From Alistipes sp. (GTDB taxonomy: Bacteria > Bacteroidota > Bacteroidia > Bacteroidales > Rikenellaceae), in NCBI RefSeq assembly GCF_020026455.1, contig NZ_JAHHQJ010000017.1, positions 10,704 to 74,703 of the forward strand: a stretch of 64,000 nucleotides of DNA, read 5' to 3'. The position numbers and the translations under genes were made by a program. Below the pieces are notes generated by a model. The model saw only the letters and a program-made list of their open reading frames with translations, made no database searches and was not told the DNA's origin. The first letter of the stretch is position 1; the number at the start of each line of letters is the position of its first letter. Shown here piece by piece: positions 44,764 through 53,346 of this stretch.

Positions 44764-45609
44764 ATGGAGCAAATCGCAATACAGGGCATCGCAGGATGCT
44801 ATCACGAAACGGCGGCACGCATCTATTTCGCAGATCGGGAAATAGAGGTGCTGCCCTGCCCGAGTTTCGACGAGGTGTTCGCCCGCATGGCCGCCGATCC
44901 GGCACTGCTGGGCATCGCGGCCATAGAAAACACCATTGCCGGCAGCCTGCTGCCCAACCACGAGTTCCTGCGGCAGAGCCGCACCCAGATCATCGGCGAA
45001 CAGAAGCTCCGCATCGCGCATGTTCTGGCGGCCCTCCCCGGGCAGGCTCCCGACGACATCGCCGAAATCCGATCGCATCCGATCGCCCTGATGCAGTGCG
45101 GCGATTTTCTGAAAACACGTCCCGGGGTGAAGATCGTCGAAAGGGACGACACCGCAGGAAGCGCCCGCGAAATCGCCGAGGGGCGGCTCGCAGGCACGGC
45201 GGCCATCTGCGGCACCGATGCAGCGCGTCTCTACGGGCTCGAAATCCTCCGGCAGGGCATCGAGACCAACCGGCACAACTTCACCCGCTTTCTCCTGCTT
45301 GCCGACGAGCGCCGCGCCGCGGAATTCACCGACCCCGGGCACGCCGACAAGGCCTCGCTGCTCTTCAGCCTTCCGCACACCCGGGGGAGTCTCTCCAAAG
45401 TGCTCGCCCTGTTCGCGTTCCATGACATCAACCTCACCAGGATACAGTCGCTGCCCATCATCGGGCGCGAGTGGGAATACCGCTTCTACGTCGACGTGAC
45501 GTTCGACGACCCGATGCGTTACCGCCAGGCCATCGACGCCGCACGGCCCTTCACCAGCGACTTTCGCATTCTGGGCGAATACGCCCAATGTCCCAACCCC
45601 GTGCCCTGA
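44764..45609 (+). CDS. pheA: Prephenate dehydratase
   Basis: Converts prephenate to phenylpyruvate for phenylalanine synthesis. The 281 residues have the dehydratase domain ('IQGIAGCYHETAARIYF' at the start, 'GIAAIENTIAGSLLPN' near 57, and 'NFTRFLLL' with the catalytic Thr-Arg-Phe near 175) and a C-terminal ACT domain ('HTRGSLSKVLALFAFHDINL', from about 204) that senses phenylalanine. The family motif ESRP at the ACT is replaced here by 'TRIQSLP', so feedback may differ. Transcription is governed by the leader-attenuator directly upstream. Confidence 0.93.
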   Translation: MEQIAIQGIAGCYHETAARIYFADREIEVLPCPSFDEVFARMAADPALLGIAAIENTIAGSLLPNHEFLRQSRTQIIGEQKLRIAHVLAALPGQAPDDIAEIRSHPIALMQCGDFLKTRPGVKIVERDDTAGSAREIAEGRLAGTAAICGTDAARLYGLEILRQGIETNRHNFTRFLLLADERRAAEFTDPGHADKASLLFSLPHTRGSLSKVLALFAFHDINLTRIQSLPIIGREWEYRFYVDVTFDDPMRYRQAIDAARPFTSDFRILGEYAQCPNPVP

Positions 45610-45683
45610 ACCCGCACCATCGCGCACCGCAAGCGGCCGAAAAAGAAAACGAAACTGAAAAACAAATAAAAAACAGAGCTATC

Positions 45684-46748
45684 ATGAACGACATCCAACC
45701 CATCACCCTGCCGGGAATCGATCCCCGGCGGCCGCTGGTAATCGCAGGCCCGTGCAGTGCCGAAACCGAAGAGCAGGTCCTCGACACGGCCCGCTCGCTG
45801 ACGGCCGAAGGCATCCGCATCTGCCGCGCCGGACTCTGGAAGCCCCGCACCAAGCCCGGCGGGTTCGAAGGCGTCGGAGAGACCGGCATCGCCTGGCTTC
45901 AGCGCGTGAAGCGCGAAACGGGCATGTACACCGCCACCGAAGTGGCCACCCGGGAGCATGTCGCCGCGGCACTGAAGGGCGGCGTCGACCTGCTGTGGAT
46001 CGGCGCCCGCACGGCGGCCAACCCCTTTGCCATGCAGGAGGTGGCCGACGCCCTGCGCGGAGCGGACGTCCCGGTGCTGGTGAAAAACCCCGTCAGCCCC
46101 GACCTCGAGCTGTGGATCGGGGCCATCGAGCGCATCTACAACGCCGGCATCCGCCGCATCGGCGCCATCCACCGCGGATTCACGTCGATCGACAAGAGCC
46201 TCTACCGCAACCACCCGATGTGGGCCATACCCATCGAGCTGCACCGACGCATCCCCAACCTGCCGATCTTCTGCGACCCGAGCCACATCGGAGGCAAGCG
46301 CGAACTGATCGCCCCGCTGTCGCAGCAGGCCATGGACCTCGGGTTCGACGGACTGATCATCGAAGCCCACTGCTCGCCCGACTGCGCCTGGAGCGACAAG
46401 GCCCAGCAGGTGACGCCCGAAGCTCTGGCCTACATCATCCGCAACCTGGTGATCCGCGACGAGTCGATCACCACCGAGAGCCTCACCGAACTGCGTTCGC
46501 AGATCGACAGGATCGACGACCAGCTGCTCGAACTCCTCACACGCCGCATGCGCGTCTCGCGCGACATCGGACAATACAAAAAGGAGCACAACATGCCCAT
46601 CCTCCAAACGCAGCGCTACGAGGAGCTGCTGGCCCGCCGCGCCGACCAGGCCGAACAGATGGGCATGGACCGCGAGTTCATGCGCACCGTCCTGCAGGCC
46701 ATTCACGAGGAGTCGATCCGCCAGCAGATGGAGATCCCCGGAAAATAG
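45684..46748 (+). CDS. DAHP synthase / chorismate mutase (fused)
   Basis: Bifunctional enzyme at both ends of the shikimate path. The ATG at 45684 gives 354 residues. Residues about 1-255 are a KDPG-type DAHP synthase ('LVIAGPCSAETEEQVLDTA', 'RAGLWKPRTKPGGFEG', 'FCDPSHIGGKRELI', 'EAHCSPDCAWSD'), which joins phosphoenolpyruvate and erythrose 4-phosphate. Residues about 270-354 are an AroQ-type chorismate mutase ('LRSQIDRIDDQLLELLTRRM', 'YKKEHNMPILQTQRYEELL'). It lies 74 bp after pheA and shares its attenuated transcript. tyrA is not next to it. Confidence 0.94.
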   Translation: MNDIQPITLPGIDPRRPLVIAGPCSAETEEQVLDTARSLTAEGIRICRAGLWKPRTKPGGFEGVGETGIAWLQRVKRETGMYTATEVATREHVAAALKGGVDLLWIGARTAANPFAMQEVADALRGADVPVLVKNPVSPDLELWIGAIERIYNAGIRRIGAIHRGFTSIDKSLYRNHPMWAIPIELHRRIPNLPIFCDPSHIGGKRELIAPLSQQAMDLGFDGLIIEAHCSPDCAWSDKAQQVTPEALAYIIRNLVIRDESITTESLTELRSQIDRIDDQLLELLTRRMRVSRDIGQYKKEHNMPILQTQRYEELLARRADQAEQMGMDREFMRTVLQAIHEESIRQQMEIPGK

Positions 46749-46922
46749 CGCTTCACGCATCGCCCGACACGAAAGGCTCCCGACCCCGAGCGGGGAGGGG
46801 CTTTCGGTGGGTGCCGGCCGGCCAAAGGCTCCGAGAGCCTCACGGCAGCCAAAGTGCCCGGAAAAATATTACATTTCGGTTAAATGTCGTGACAAAGGCA
46901 TGCAACATCGATGAATGATGCG

Positions 46923-46930
46923 TAAATTTG
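46923..46930 (+). promoter_or_regulatory. -7 element of the response-regulator operon
   Basis: TAAATTTG 22 bp before the ATG at 46953, in an AT-rich tract (46862-46952). Confidence 0.55.
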
Positions 46931-46952
46931 TTGCGGAATCAAACCCGCACTT

Positions 46953-47633
46953 ATGGCAAAAAACAAAATCCTGGTGGTCGACGATGAAGAGTCGCTGTGC
47001 GAAATCCTGCAATTCAACCTCGAAGTCGAGGGCTACGAAGCCGACGTGGCCTACAGCGCCGAACAGGCCCTCCGGATGCATCCCGAACGCTATTCGCTGA
47101 TTCTGCTGGACGTCATGATGGGCGACATGAGCGGATTCAGAATGGCTCAGATTCTGAAAGCCGATCCCGAAACGGCCCGGGTCCCCGTGATCTTCTGCAC
47201 CGCGAAGGACACCGAGGACGACACGGTGGCCGGACTGAACATCGGAGCCGACGACTACATCACCAAACCCTTTTCGGTCCGCGAAGTGCTGGCCCGCGTG
47301 CGCAGCGTCCTGCGCCGCACCTCCGCCTCGCGCGTCGAATCCGAAAGCATCCGCTTCGAGGGCCTGGAGATCGACCTCCGCCGCAAGGTCTGCTCGCTCG
47401 ACGGCAAGGAACTGCAACTCACCAAGAAGGAGTTCGAAATCCTCGCTCTGCTGCTCTCGAACCGGGGCGTGATCTTTTCCCGAGAGGAGATCCTGCGCCG
47501 CATTTGGAGCGACGAGGTGATCGTCCTCGACCGAACGGTCGACGTGAACATCACCCGCCTGCGCCGCAAAATCGGGTCCTACGGGGAACACATCGTAACG
47601 CGTCTGGGCTATGGCTACGGCTTTGAAGCATAA
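46953..47633 (+). CDS. OmpR/PhoB-family response regulator
   Basis: A 226-residue DNA-binding regulator. The receiver domain has the acidic pair in 'ILVVDDEESL' (residues about 6-15), the phosphoacceptor Asp53 in 'LILLDVMMG', and Lys in 'YITKPFSVREVLARV' (near 105). The C-terminal winged helix (about 130-226) contains 'LDGKELQLTKKEFEILALLL' and ends 'RLGYGYGFEA'. It is coupled to a PhoR-like kinase (23-bp overlap) and precedes a phosphate transporter by two kilobases, which supports PhoB, but the same family includes other regulators such as RprY. Confidence 0.85.
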   Translation: MAKNKILVVDDEESLCEILQFNLEVEGYEADVAYSAEQALRMHPERYSLILLDVMMGDMSGFRMAQILKADPETARVPVIFCTAKDTEDDTVAGLNIGADDYITKPFSVREVLARVRSVLRRTSASRVESESIRFEGLEIDLRRKVCSLDGKELQLTKKEFEILALLLSNRGVIFSREEILRRIWSDEVIVLDRTVDVNITRLRRKIGSYGEHIVTRLGYGYGFEA

Positions 47634-49059
47634 GCTGTCCTACCACCGGAGGCTCTTCCTGCTGCTGCTCGTCGTTTCGTGGACCCTGGTGGGATGTTTC
47701 ATCCTGTTCCAGTACGGACGCGAAAAGCATTTCAAGGCCGAACGTCTCAATGCACAGTTGCAACTTTTCAACCTGCGGATGCTCGACGCCGTGAATGCCG
47801 GCACCCCGCCCGAGGCCTTCATCGCCAGCGCCGGAATCCCCTACGAAGGCGTGCGCATGACGCTGATCGATCCGGCGGGAAACGTCGTATTCGACAATTC
47901 GCTCGACACGCTGCCCCATGCGAACCACCTCAACCGGCCCGAGGTTGCCGAAGCGCTGAACCACGGGACGGGATACACCATCCGCCGCCACTCCGAAAGC
48001 ACCGACCGCAACTATTTCTACTCGGCCATGCGCGGCGACAACTGCATCGTCCGATCGGCCGTGCCCTATTCCCTGCCGTTGAGCGAAATACTGGCCGCCG
48101 ACCGCAAATTCCTCTGGCTCATGCTCGGTGTGACGCTGCTGATGAGCGTGGCAGGGTATTTCGCCACACGCCGTCTGGGTCAGAACATCATCCGGCTGAA
48201 CGAATTCGCCGAACGGGCCGAGCGGGGCGAGCGCATCGACAACCTCCCGGGATTTCCCCACGACGAACTGGGCGAAATATCGAGCCACATCATCAGCCTC
48301 TACGCCCGTCTGCAGAAAACAACCGCCGACCGCGATCGCGAACACGCCCTCGCCCTGCACGAGGAACAGGAGAAAATACGCATCAAGAAACAGCTCACCA
48401 ACAACATCAACCACGAGCTGAAGACCCCCGTGGCGGCGATTCAGGGCTATCTGGAGACGCTGCTGGCCAACCCGTCGCTCGATGCGCGCAAACGCACCGA
48501 CTTCCTCGAAAAAAGCATCGCGCAGACCGAGCGTCTGCGGCACCTGCTGGCCGACATCTCGACCATCACGCGCATGGACGAGGCGAGCCAACTGATCCAA
48601 AAGGAGCGCGTCGTGCTGAACGAACTGATCGCCGAGGTCTCGGCCGACATGGAACTGAAACCCGCCGACCAGCGGCTGCGGATGAACATCGACTTCCCGC
48701 AGCAGGTCGAAATCGTCGGCAGCCCCTCGCTGCTGGCTTCGATATTCCGCAACCTCGCCGACAACGCCGCGGCCTATTCCGGCGGGCGCGACATCTTCAT
48801 CCGCCTGCTCGGCGACAACGACGAAGAGTGTACGATCTCGTTCGCCGACAACGGCATCGGCATCAGCCCGGAGCACCTGCCGCACATCTTCGAGCGATTC
48901 TACCGCATCGACAAGGGCCGATCGCGCAAACAGGGCGGCACAGGGCTGGGACTGGCGATCGTCAAAAATGCCATCAAGATCCACGGCGGAACGATCACAG
49001 CCCGCGAGCGCGAACGCGGCGGGCTGGAGTTCGTCTTCACGCTGAAGAAGCACAGCTGA
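47611..49059 (+). CDS. PhoR-like sensor histidine kinase
   Basis: A 482-residue membrane kinase. It has an N-terminal transmembrane helix (about 15-35), a periplasmic sensory segment (about 36-165), a second helix (about 170-190), a HAMP-like linker, the phosphoacceptor in 'NINHELKTPVAAIQGYLETL' (His268) and an ATP-binding domain with 'NLADNAAAYSGG' (N box), 'FADNGIGISPEHLPHIFERF' and 'GGTGLGLAIVKNAI'. The start ATG lies inside the regulator gene, overlapping it by 23 bp. Phosphate is a reasonable signal given the PiT gene downstream, but this is inferred. Confidence 0.9.
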   Translation: MATALKHKLSYHRRLFLLLLVVSWTLVGCFILFQYGREKHFKAERLNAQLQLFNLRMLDAVNAGTPPEAFIASAGIPYEGVRMTLIDPAGNVVFDNSLDTLPHANHLNRPEVAEALNHGTGYTIRRHSESTDRNYFYSAMRGDNCIVRSAVPYSLPLSEILAADRKFLWLMLGVTLLMSVAGYFATRRLGQNIIRLNEFAERAERGERIDNLPGFPHDELGEISSHIISLYARLQKTTADRDREHALALHEEQEKIRIKKQLTNNINHELKTPVAAIQGYLETLLANPSLDARKRTDFLEKSIAQTERLRHLLADISTITRMDEASQLIQKERVVLNELIAEVSADMELKPADQRLRMNIDFPQQVEIVGSPSLLASIFRNLADNAAAYSGGRDIFIRLLGDNDEECTISFADNGIGISPEHLPHIFERFYRIDKGRSRKQGGTGLGLAIVKNAIKIHGGTITARERERGGLEFVFTLKKHS

Positions 49060-49092
49060 GCCGAGCCGCCGCCGGACCTGCCGGATACACCC

Positions 49093-49213
49093 CCGCAGCC
49101 CGGTTCCGATCCGAGCCGTCGCCGCAACCAGATGTCGATTGAGGGCTCCCGCCGCCGCAAAATTCCGATTGAGGGCTTCGCCGCAGTCCGGTTCCGATCC
49201 GAGCCGTCGCCGG
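49093..49213. repeat. About 30-bp degenerate tandem repeat, four copies
   Basis: The units alternate between two variants, one with 'GGTTCCGATCCGAGCCGTCG' (49102-49121 and 49190-49209) and one with 'CGATTGAGGGCTYCCGCCG'-like sequence (49136 and 49166 onward). No gene is seen in the gap 49060-49281. Confidence 0.75.
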
Positions 49214-49281
49214 AGTACAGGCTTCAGGCACCCGGCCGGACTCTCACTCCATTTTGCCGTCATTCAGTTATTTTCACCCGG

Positions 49282-49310
49282 TCGAAACATTCTTGTAACG
49301 ACTTTGTAAC
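49282..49310 (+). promoter_or_regulatory. PHO-box-like direct repeats
   Basis: TCGAAAC (49282), TTGTAAC (49293) and TTGTAAC (49304) are phased at exactly 11 bp, the geometry of PhoB sites (7-bp repeats every 11 bp). They lie upstream of a weak promoter element GACCTTTG (49321-49328) for the PiT transporter gene. Confidence 0.55.
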
Positions 49311-49504
49311 ATCCGTTTCGGACCTTTGCAACGGTAAAAACCGAGATCGGATACTTCATCGCACGGTCCGCCCGGAAAGCAGGCGCCTTCCGCCCAAAAA
49401 AAAGCGGGACCAGGCCGGCAAAGACGCCGCAAACGGCAGAAGCGGCAATCGGCGACACCGGTGCACCGAAGTAGAGGATCGCCTAAAAAACAAGACCAGA
49501 TTTT

Positions 49505-51775
49505 ATGTCCCCGCTATTCACCGCAATCGTCATCATCCTGGCCCTGCTGGCCGTGATGGGCATCGTCGTGGGCGTCGCGAACGACGCCGTCAACTTCCTC
49601 AACTCGGCCCTCGGCTCGAAAGTCGCTCCGCGCCGCGTGATCCTCTGGGTCGCAGCCGCCGGAATCCTCGTCGGCACGCTCACCTCGAGCGGCATGATGG
49701 AGGTCGCCCGCAGCGGCGTCTTCTACCCCGGACAGTTCTCCTTCCTAGAGATCATGATGCTGTTTCTGGGCATGATGCTCGGCAACGTGCTGCTGCTAGA
49801 CCTCTACAACACGCTGGGACTGCCCACCTCGACCACCGTGTCGATGGTCTTCGGCCTGCTGGGCGCTGCCGTCGCCGCAGCCCTGTTCCGCATCGCCGGT
49901 GACCCGGGAACCTCCCTGCAGGACCTCTCGCAGTTCATCAACACGGGCAAAGCCATGGTCATCATCGCGGCAATCCTCCTGTCGGTGGCACTGGCCTTCG
50001 TGACCGGAACGCTTTTCATGTACATCTCGCGTCTGATCTTCTCGTTCCGCTACGCCGCCGTCTTCCGCCGCTGGGGCGCCGTATGGTGCGGCATCTCGCT
50101 GGCCGGAATCCTCTACTTCGCGCTGTTCAAGGGTTTGAAGAGCTCGGGGCTGATTCCGACCTCCATCTCGGCATACGTCGGGGACCATGTCCTCGTGACG
50201 CTCTTCGCCTTCTGGATCGCAGCGTCGCTCATCCTCTACATCTTCCAGCGCATGCGGCTCAACATCATGCGCATCACGATCCTGTCGGGAACCTTCTCGC
50301 TGGCGCTGGCCTTTGCCGGCAACGACCTGGTGAACTTCATCGGTGTGCCGCTGGCCGGATACGACGCCTGGCGCATCGCCGGAGAAGCCGGCAGCGAAAC
50401 GATGATGATGGGGGCACTCGAAGCTCCCGCCCGCGCGAACTTCCTGCTGCTGGGCCTGTCGGGAATCATCATGGTACTGACGCTTTTCTTCTCGAAAAAA
50501 TCGCAGCACGTCACCGAAACCGAGCTGTCGCTCGCCTCGCAGCACGAAGGCGACGAGCGCTTCGGCTCGACGCTCGTTTCGCGCAGTCTGGTGCGCGCGA
50601 CGCTGGTGATGAATACGATGTGGAGCGGACTGATCCCGGAACGGGTGCAGAAGGCCATCGACCGGCGTTTCGAGCCCCTACCTGCCGAGGAGCGCTCGTC
50701 GGCCCCCTACGACATGATCCGCGCCGTGGTGAACCTCACCGCCGCGTCGATCCTGATCGCCATCGCCACCTCCTACAAACTGCCGCTGTCGACGACCTAT
50801 GTGGTCTTCATGGTGGCCATGGGATCGTCGCTCGCCGACCGCTCATGGGGCCGTGAAAGCGCCGTCTACCGCATCACGGGCGTGATGGCCGTCATCTCGG
50901 GCTGGTTCATCACGGCTCTCGGAGGATTCCTGATCGCCCTGGCTGTGACGGCCCTGCTGCTGTGGGGCGGATGGATCGCCGTGGCAGCCCTCACGGCACT
51001 CTGCGTCTGGCTGCTCATCCGCAGCCACCTCAAGACGCCCGCACTGAAAGAGGAGGCCGAAAAGGCCCTGCTGCCGCTCGAAACGGCCGAGACCCCCGAC
51101 GAAGTATTGTGCGCCTGCATCGGCGAGGTCTGCACGACCATGCAGGAGGTCACCCACATCTACAACCGCACGCTGGTGGCTGTCTTCAAGGAGAACCGCA
51201 AGGTGCTCAAAGAGATGGTCCGCGACTCGAACCACCTGTTCGAGGAGGCCCGCAGCCGCAAATACAACGTCATGCCGACGCTGCGCCGACTGCAGCAGTG
51301 CGACATCGACACGGGGCACTTCTACGTGCAGGTCACCGACTACCTTTCGGAGGTGACCAAGGCCCTGATCCACATCACCCGCCCGGCATTCGAACACATC
51401 GACAACAACCACGAGGGCATGTCGAAGGAACAGATCGTCGACCTGATGCGTGTGAACGATCAGGTGGAGGCGATTTTCGACAAGATCAACGGCATGCTGG
51501 CAACGAAGGAGTTTGCGGATCTCGATCTGGTGCTCGAAATGCGCGACAAGCTCTTCGACACGATCGTCGAGGCGATCAAGAGCCAGCTGCGACGCATCAA
51601 CGACACCCCCTCGGGCAGCACCCGCGCCGGGGTACTCTACCTCACGATCCTCAACGAGACGAAGACGATGATGCTCCAGTCGCGCAACCTGCTCAAATCG
51701 CAGCAGTATTTCCTGCAGGCGAAGAACAGCGTCGCAACACCGTCATCCGCCCAAACCACCCAAACCCATCTCTGA
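49505..51775 (+). CDS. PiT-family phosphate transporter with PhoU-like C-terminal domain
   Basis: A 756-residue inner-membrane protein. The PiT signature occurs twice: 'GVANDAVNFLNSALGSK' (residues about 23-39) and 'AFAGNDLVNFIGVPLAG' (about 268-284), with roughly ten to twelve hydrophobic helices to residue 510. From about 515 to 740 the chain is soluble and helical, with PhoU-like repeats ('KLFDTIVEAIKSQLRR', 'EAIFDKINGML'). Most bacterial PiT proteins (about 500 residues) lack such a tail; PhoU normally stands apart and damps PhoR. It follows the PhoBR-like pair, with PHO-box-like repeats upstream. Confidence 0.88.
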   Translation: MSPLFTAIVIILALLAVMGIVVGVANDAVNFLNSALGSKVAPRRVILWVAAAGILVGTLTSSGMMEVARSGVFYPGQFSFLEIMMLFLGMMLGNVLLLDLYNTLGLPTSTTVSMVFGLLGAAVAAALFRIAGDPGTSLQDLSQFINTGKAMVIIAAILLSVALAFVTGTLFMYISRLIFSFRYAAVFRRWGAVWCGISLAGILYFALFKGLKSSGLIPTSISAYVGDHVLVTLFAFWIAASLILYIFQRMRLNIMRITILSGTFSLALAFAGNDLVNFIGVPLAGYDAWRIAGEAGSETMMMGALEAPARANFLLLGLSGIIMVLTLFFSKKSQHVTETELSLASQHEGDERFGSTLVSRSLVRATLVMNTMWSGLIPERVQKAIDRRFEPLPAEERSSAPYDMIRAVVNLTAASILIAIATSYKLPLSTTYVVFMVAMGSSLADRSWGRESAVYRITGVMAVISGWFITALGGFLIALAVTALLLWGGWIAVAALTALCVWLLIRSHLKTPALKEEAEKALLPLETAETPDEVLCACIGEVCTTMQEVTHIYNRTLVAVFKENRKVLKEMVRDSNHLFEEARSRKYNVMPTLRRLQQCDIDTGHFYVQVTDYLSEVTKALIHITRPAFEHIDNNHEGMSKEQIVDLMRVNDQVEAIFDKINGMLATKEFADLDLVLEMRDKLFDTIVEAIKSQLRRINDTPSGSTRAGVLYLTILNETKTMMLQSRNLLKSQQYFLQAKNSVATPSSAQTTQTHL

Positions 51776-51813
51776 TGTGAAGGGGCAAAAAAACATCGTG
51801 TAACAGAAACACA

Positions 51814-51848
51814 ACGGGTCCGTCATTTCGCTGAAACGACGGACCCGT
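51814..51848 (+). terminator. Hairpin after the PiT gene
   Basis: ACGGGTCCGTC (51814-51824) pairs with GACGGACCCGT (51838-51848) around an inner TTTC/GAAA helix. The following T content is low (ATCTTTG), so it is a weak or factor-assisted terminator. Confidence 0.6.
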
Positions 51849-51957
51849 ATCTTTGTCATGTGAAAACCGGGGATCCGGATTCACAAGTTGGTTTTAGGTT
51901 ATATAAGTAGGTTAGTGGGAGATGCAGTGACGGGATGTCGCGGCATCTCCGTGTTTT
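51848..51957 (+). ncRNA. Possible small RNA downstream of the PiT gene
   Basis: TATCTTTG (51848-51855) looks like a -7 element, and a later hairpin GGAGATGC/GCATCTCC (51918-51925 with 51943-51950) is followed by GTGTTTTG. No reading frame with recognisable coding lies between. The -33 element is poor (TTTC), so this is only a candidate of about 95 bases. Confidence 0.3.
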
Positions 51958-52016
51958 GTCACAGGACGTCGGCCGCTCCCCCCCCGAAAAAGGGAGACCC
52001 GGACACACCCGAACGA

Positions 52017-52439
52017 TTACTTCAAACCCCGCTTCCCAAGCGGGTTTTCCATATCCTTGAGGTGAATCTCCAGCGCCCGGACCGAGATCTGAATCTCCCA
52101 GATCGAAACGCCCAGCGAGCCGACCAGCAGCAGCAACGCCACCCCGAACATGTAAGCCGACAGCAGAATCAGCCCCACATAGATCAGGAACATCGTCACC
52201 ACACACAGAAACAGACTCGTGACGCCCAGCAGCTGCATCGTACGCGTGAGGTGGAGCCGCCGGCGGAGGTTGTCGATCTGAGCCCGCGTCACCTTCGAGG
52301 GATACTGCAAATGCTGCTCCTTGAGCGTGCGCACCAACTGCGCATAGGAGAGAAAACGGTTGGTGTAGGCCAGCAGAATCAGCGACACGGCCGAAAACAG
52401 CAGGGCGGGGGTCGTAAGGGTGAGTTCTTCCATTGTCAT
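52017..52439 (-). CDS. DUF2721 membrane protein
   Basis: A 140-residue protein with three hydrophobic helices ('TTPALLFSAVSLILLAYTNRF' in part, and two around residues 65-115 between short loops) and a cytosolic 'IHLKDMENPL' end. The family (DUF2721) is common in Bacteroidetes and has no known function. The ATG at 52439 was chosen; the frame can be extended to a TTG at 52457, but that codon is inside the -7 element TACCTTTG (minus strand, 52455-52462). Confidence 0.8.
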   Translation of the reverse strand: MTMEELTLTTPALLFSAVSLILLAYTNRFLSYAQLVRTLKEQHLQYPSKVTRAQIDNLRRRLHLTRTMQLLGVTSLFLCVVTMFLIYVGLILLSAYMFGVALLLLVGSLGVSIWEIQISVRALEIHLKDMENPLGKRGLK

Positions 52440-52454
52440 CGGGATTTTACGCCG

Positions 52455-52462
52455 CAAAGGTA
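52455..52462 (-). promoter_or_regulatory. -7 element of the DUF2721 gene
   Basis: TACCTTTG on the minus strand, 15 bp upstream of the ATG at 52439. The -33 element is not clear. Confidence 0.5.
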
Positions 52463-52678
52463 CATAATTTTACCGAATGCAGAAGGGACCGGCGCCCGGC
52501 ACCGATCCGAAGTCCCCGGCGCCAACCCGTCGGATCCCGCCAAAACACCGCTCTGCGGAGGGCGGCAGGAAGCCCCGGCTCCGCCCAACGCCCGGCATCC
52601 GATCCTCCGCCAAGCGGCGGGACCCGGGGACCGGATGCGCAACGCAAATCCCCGGGCCGCAGTCCGCCGCACCAGGCA

Positions 52679-53113
52679 TCAGCGATCCGTGTCGATCAGC
52701 CGGAATCTGCGGTCGAATTTCAGTTCCAGACCGTTGTCGAGGGTGATCTCGTGGTTGCGGCCGTCGCGTTCGATCCCCCGGACATGCTGCCCCGGATAGT
52801 TCGCAGCCACGAATTTCAGAATCGGCTGCGGAATCAGTCCGTCGGGCACGACTCCGCCCGGACGCTCGACATCGGTCCACTCGCCGCGGGCGTCGAAGTC
52901 GATCTTCGTGCCGTCGGCCAGCTTCACCTCATAGCTCGGAACCATGCCCTGATCCATCGTGACCGAAACCACCTCGATGTCGTGGAAATAGGTCTTCACC
53001 ATCGTCTTCGCCGCATCGGGCAGTTCGTGCATGCGAACCGGAACGTCACCGTCGGCAAATGCCGCCATCGCAAAAAGCCCCGCTCCCAGCAGGACAAGCC
53101 AAAATTTTTTCAT
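52679..53113 (-). CDS. PepSY-like (DUF2874) secreted protein
   Basis: A 144-residue protein with a signal peptide (1-22, cut after 'MAAFA'). The mature part contains two PepSY-like units: 'AKTMVKTYFHDIEVVSVT...YEVKLADGTKIDFDARGEW' and 'LKFVAANYPGQHVRGIER...HEITLDNGLELKFDRRFR'. Such proteins are abundant in Bacteroidetes periplasm or outer surface and are thought to bind small ligands or inhibit proteases; the function is unproven. The ATG at 53113 starts the signal peptide. A -7 element TATTTTTG lies on the minus strand at 53157-53164. Confidence 0.85.
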   Translation of the reverse strand: MKKFWLVLLGAGLFAMAAFADGDVPVRMHELPDAAKTMVKTYFHDIEVVSVTMDQGMVPSYEVKLADGTKIDFDARGEWTDVERPGGVVPDGLIPQPILKFVAANYPGQHVRGIERDGRNHEITLDNGLELKFDRRFRLIDTDR

Positions 53114-53266
53114 CGTCTTTCGTATTGATCCACCTCCGACCCTGCAAAAGAAGGGCCAAAAATACAGCAACGCCTCCCCCCCTGTAACAAATCCTCATTC
53201 CGAAAGGCCGTGTCAATACCTGATCGTAGGTATTTTTTTAATTTTTATATGAAATTACAACCACCC

Positions 53267-53299
53267 TTTGGCCGATGTGAAAAAAATAACGTATCTTTG
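53267..53299 (+). promoter_or_regulatory. Promoter of pflB
   Basis: TTTG (53267-53270), a 21-bp spacer and TATCTTTG (53292-53299). The leader is about 40 bases. Confidence 0.75.
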
Positions 53300-53346
53300 C
53301 TATCCGAAATAGGACAATTATAATCGCAAAACGAACAATATTAACT

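Noticed and set aside
46771..46805. Terminator after the DAHP synthase/chorismate mutase gene
   Set aside because: A GC-rich hairpin is present, but it is followed by CGGTGGG without a U-tract.
46860..46900. PHO-box-like repeats upstream of the response regulator
   Set aside because: TTACATT and TTAAATG are 11 bp apart but share little with TTGTAAC, so autoregulation is not supported.
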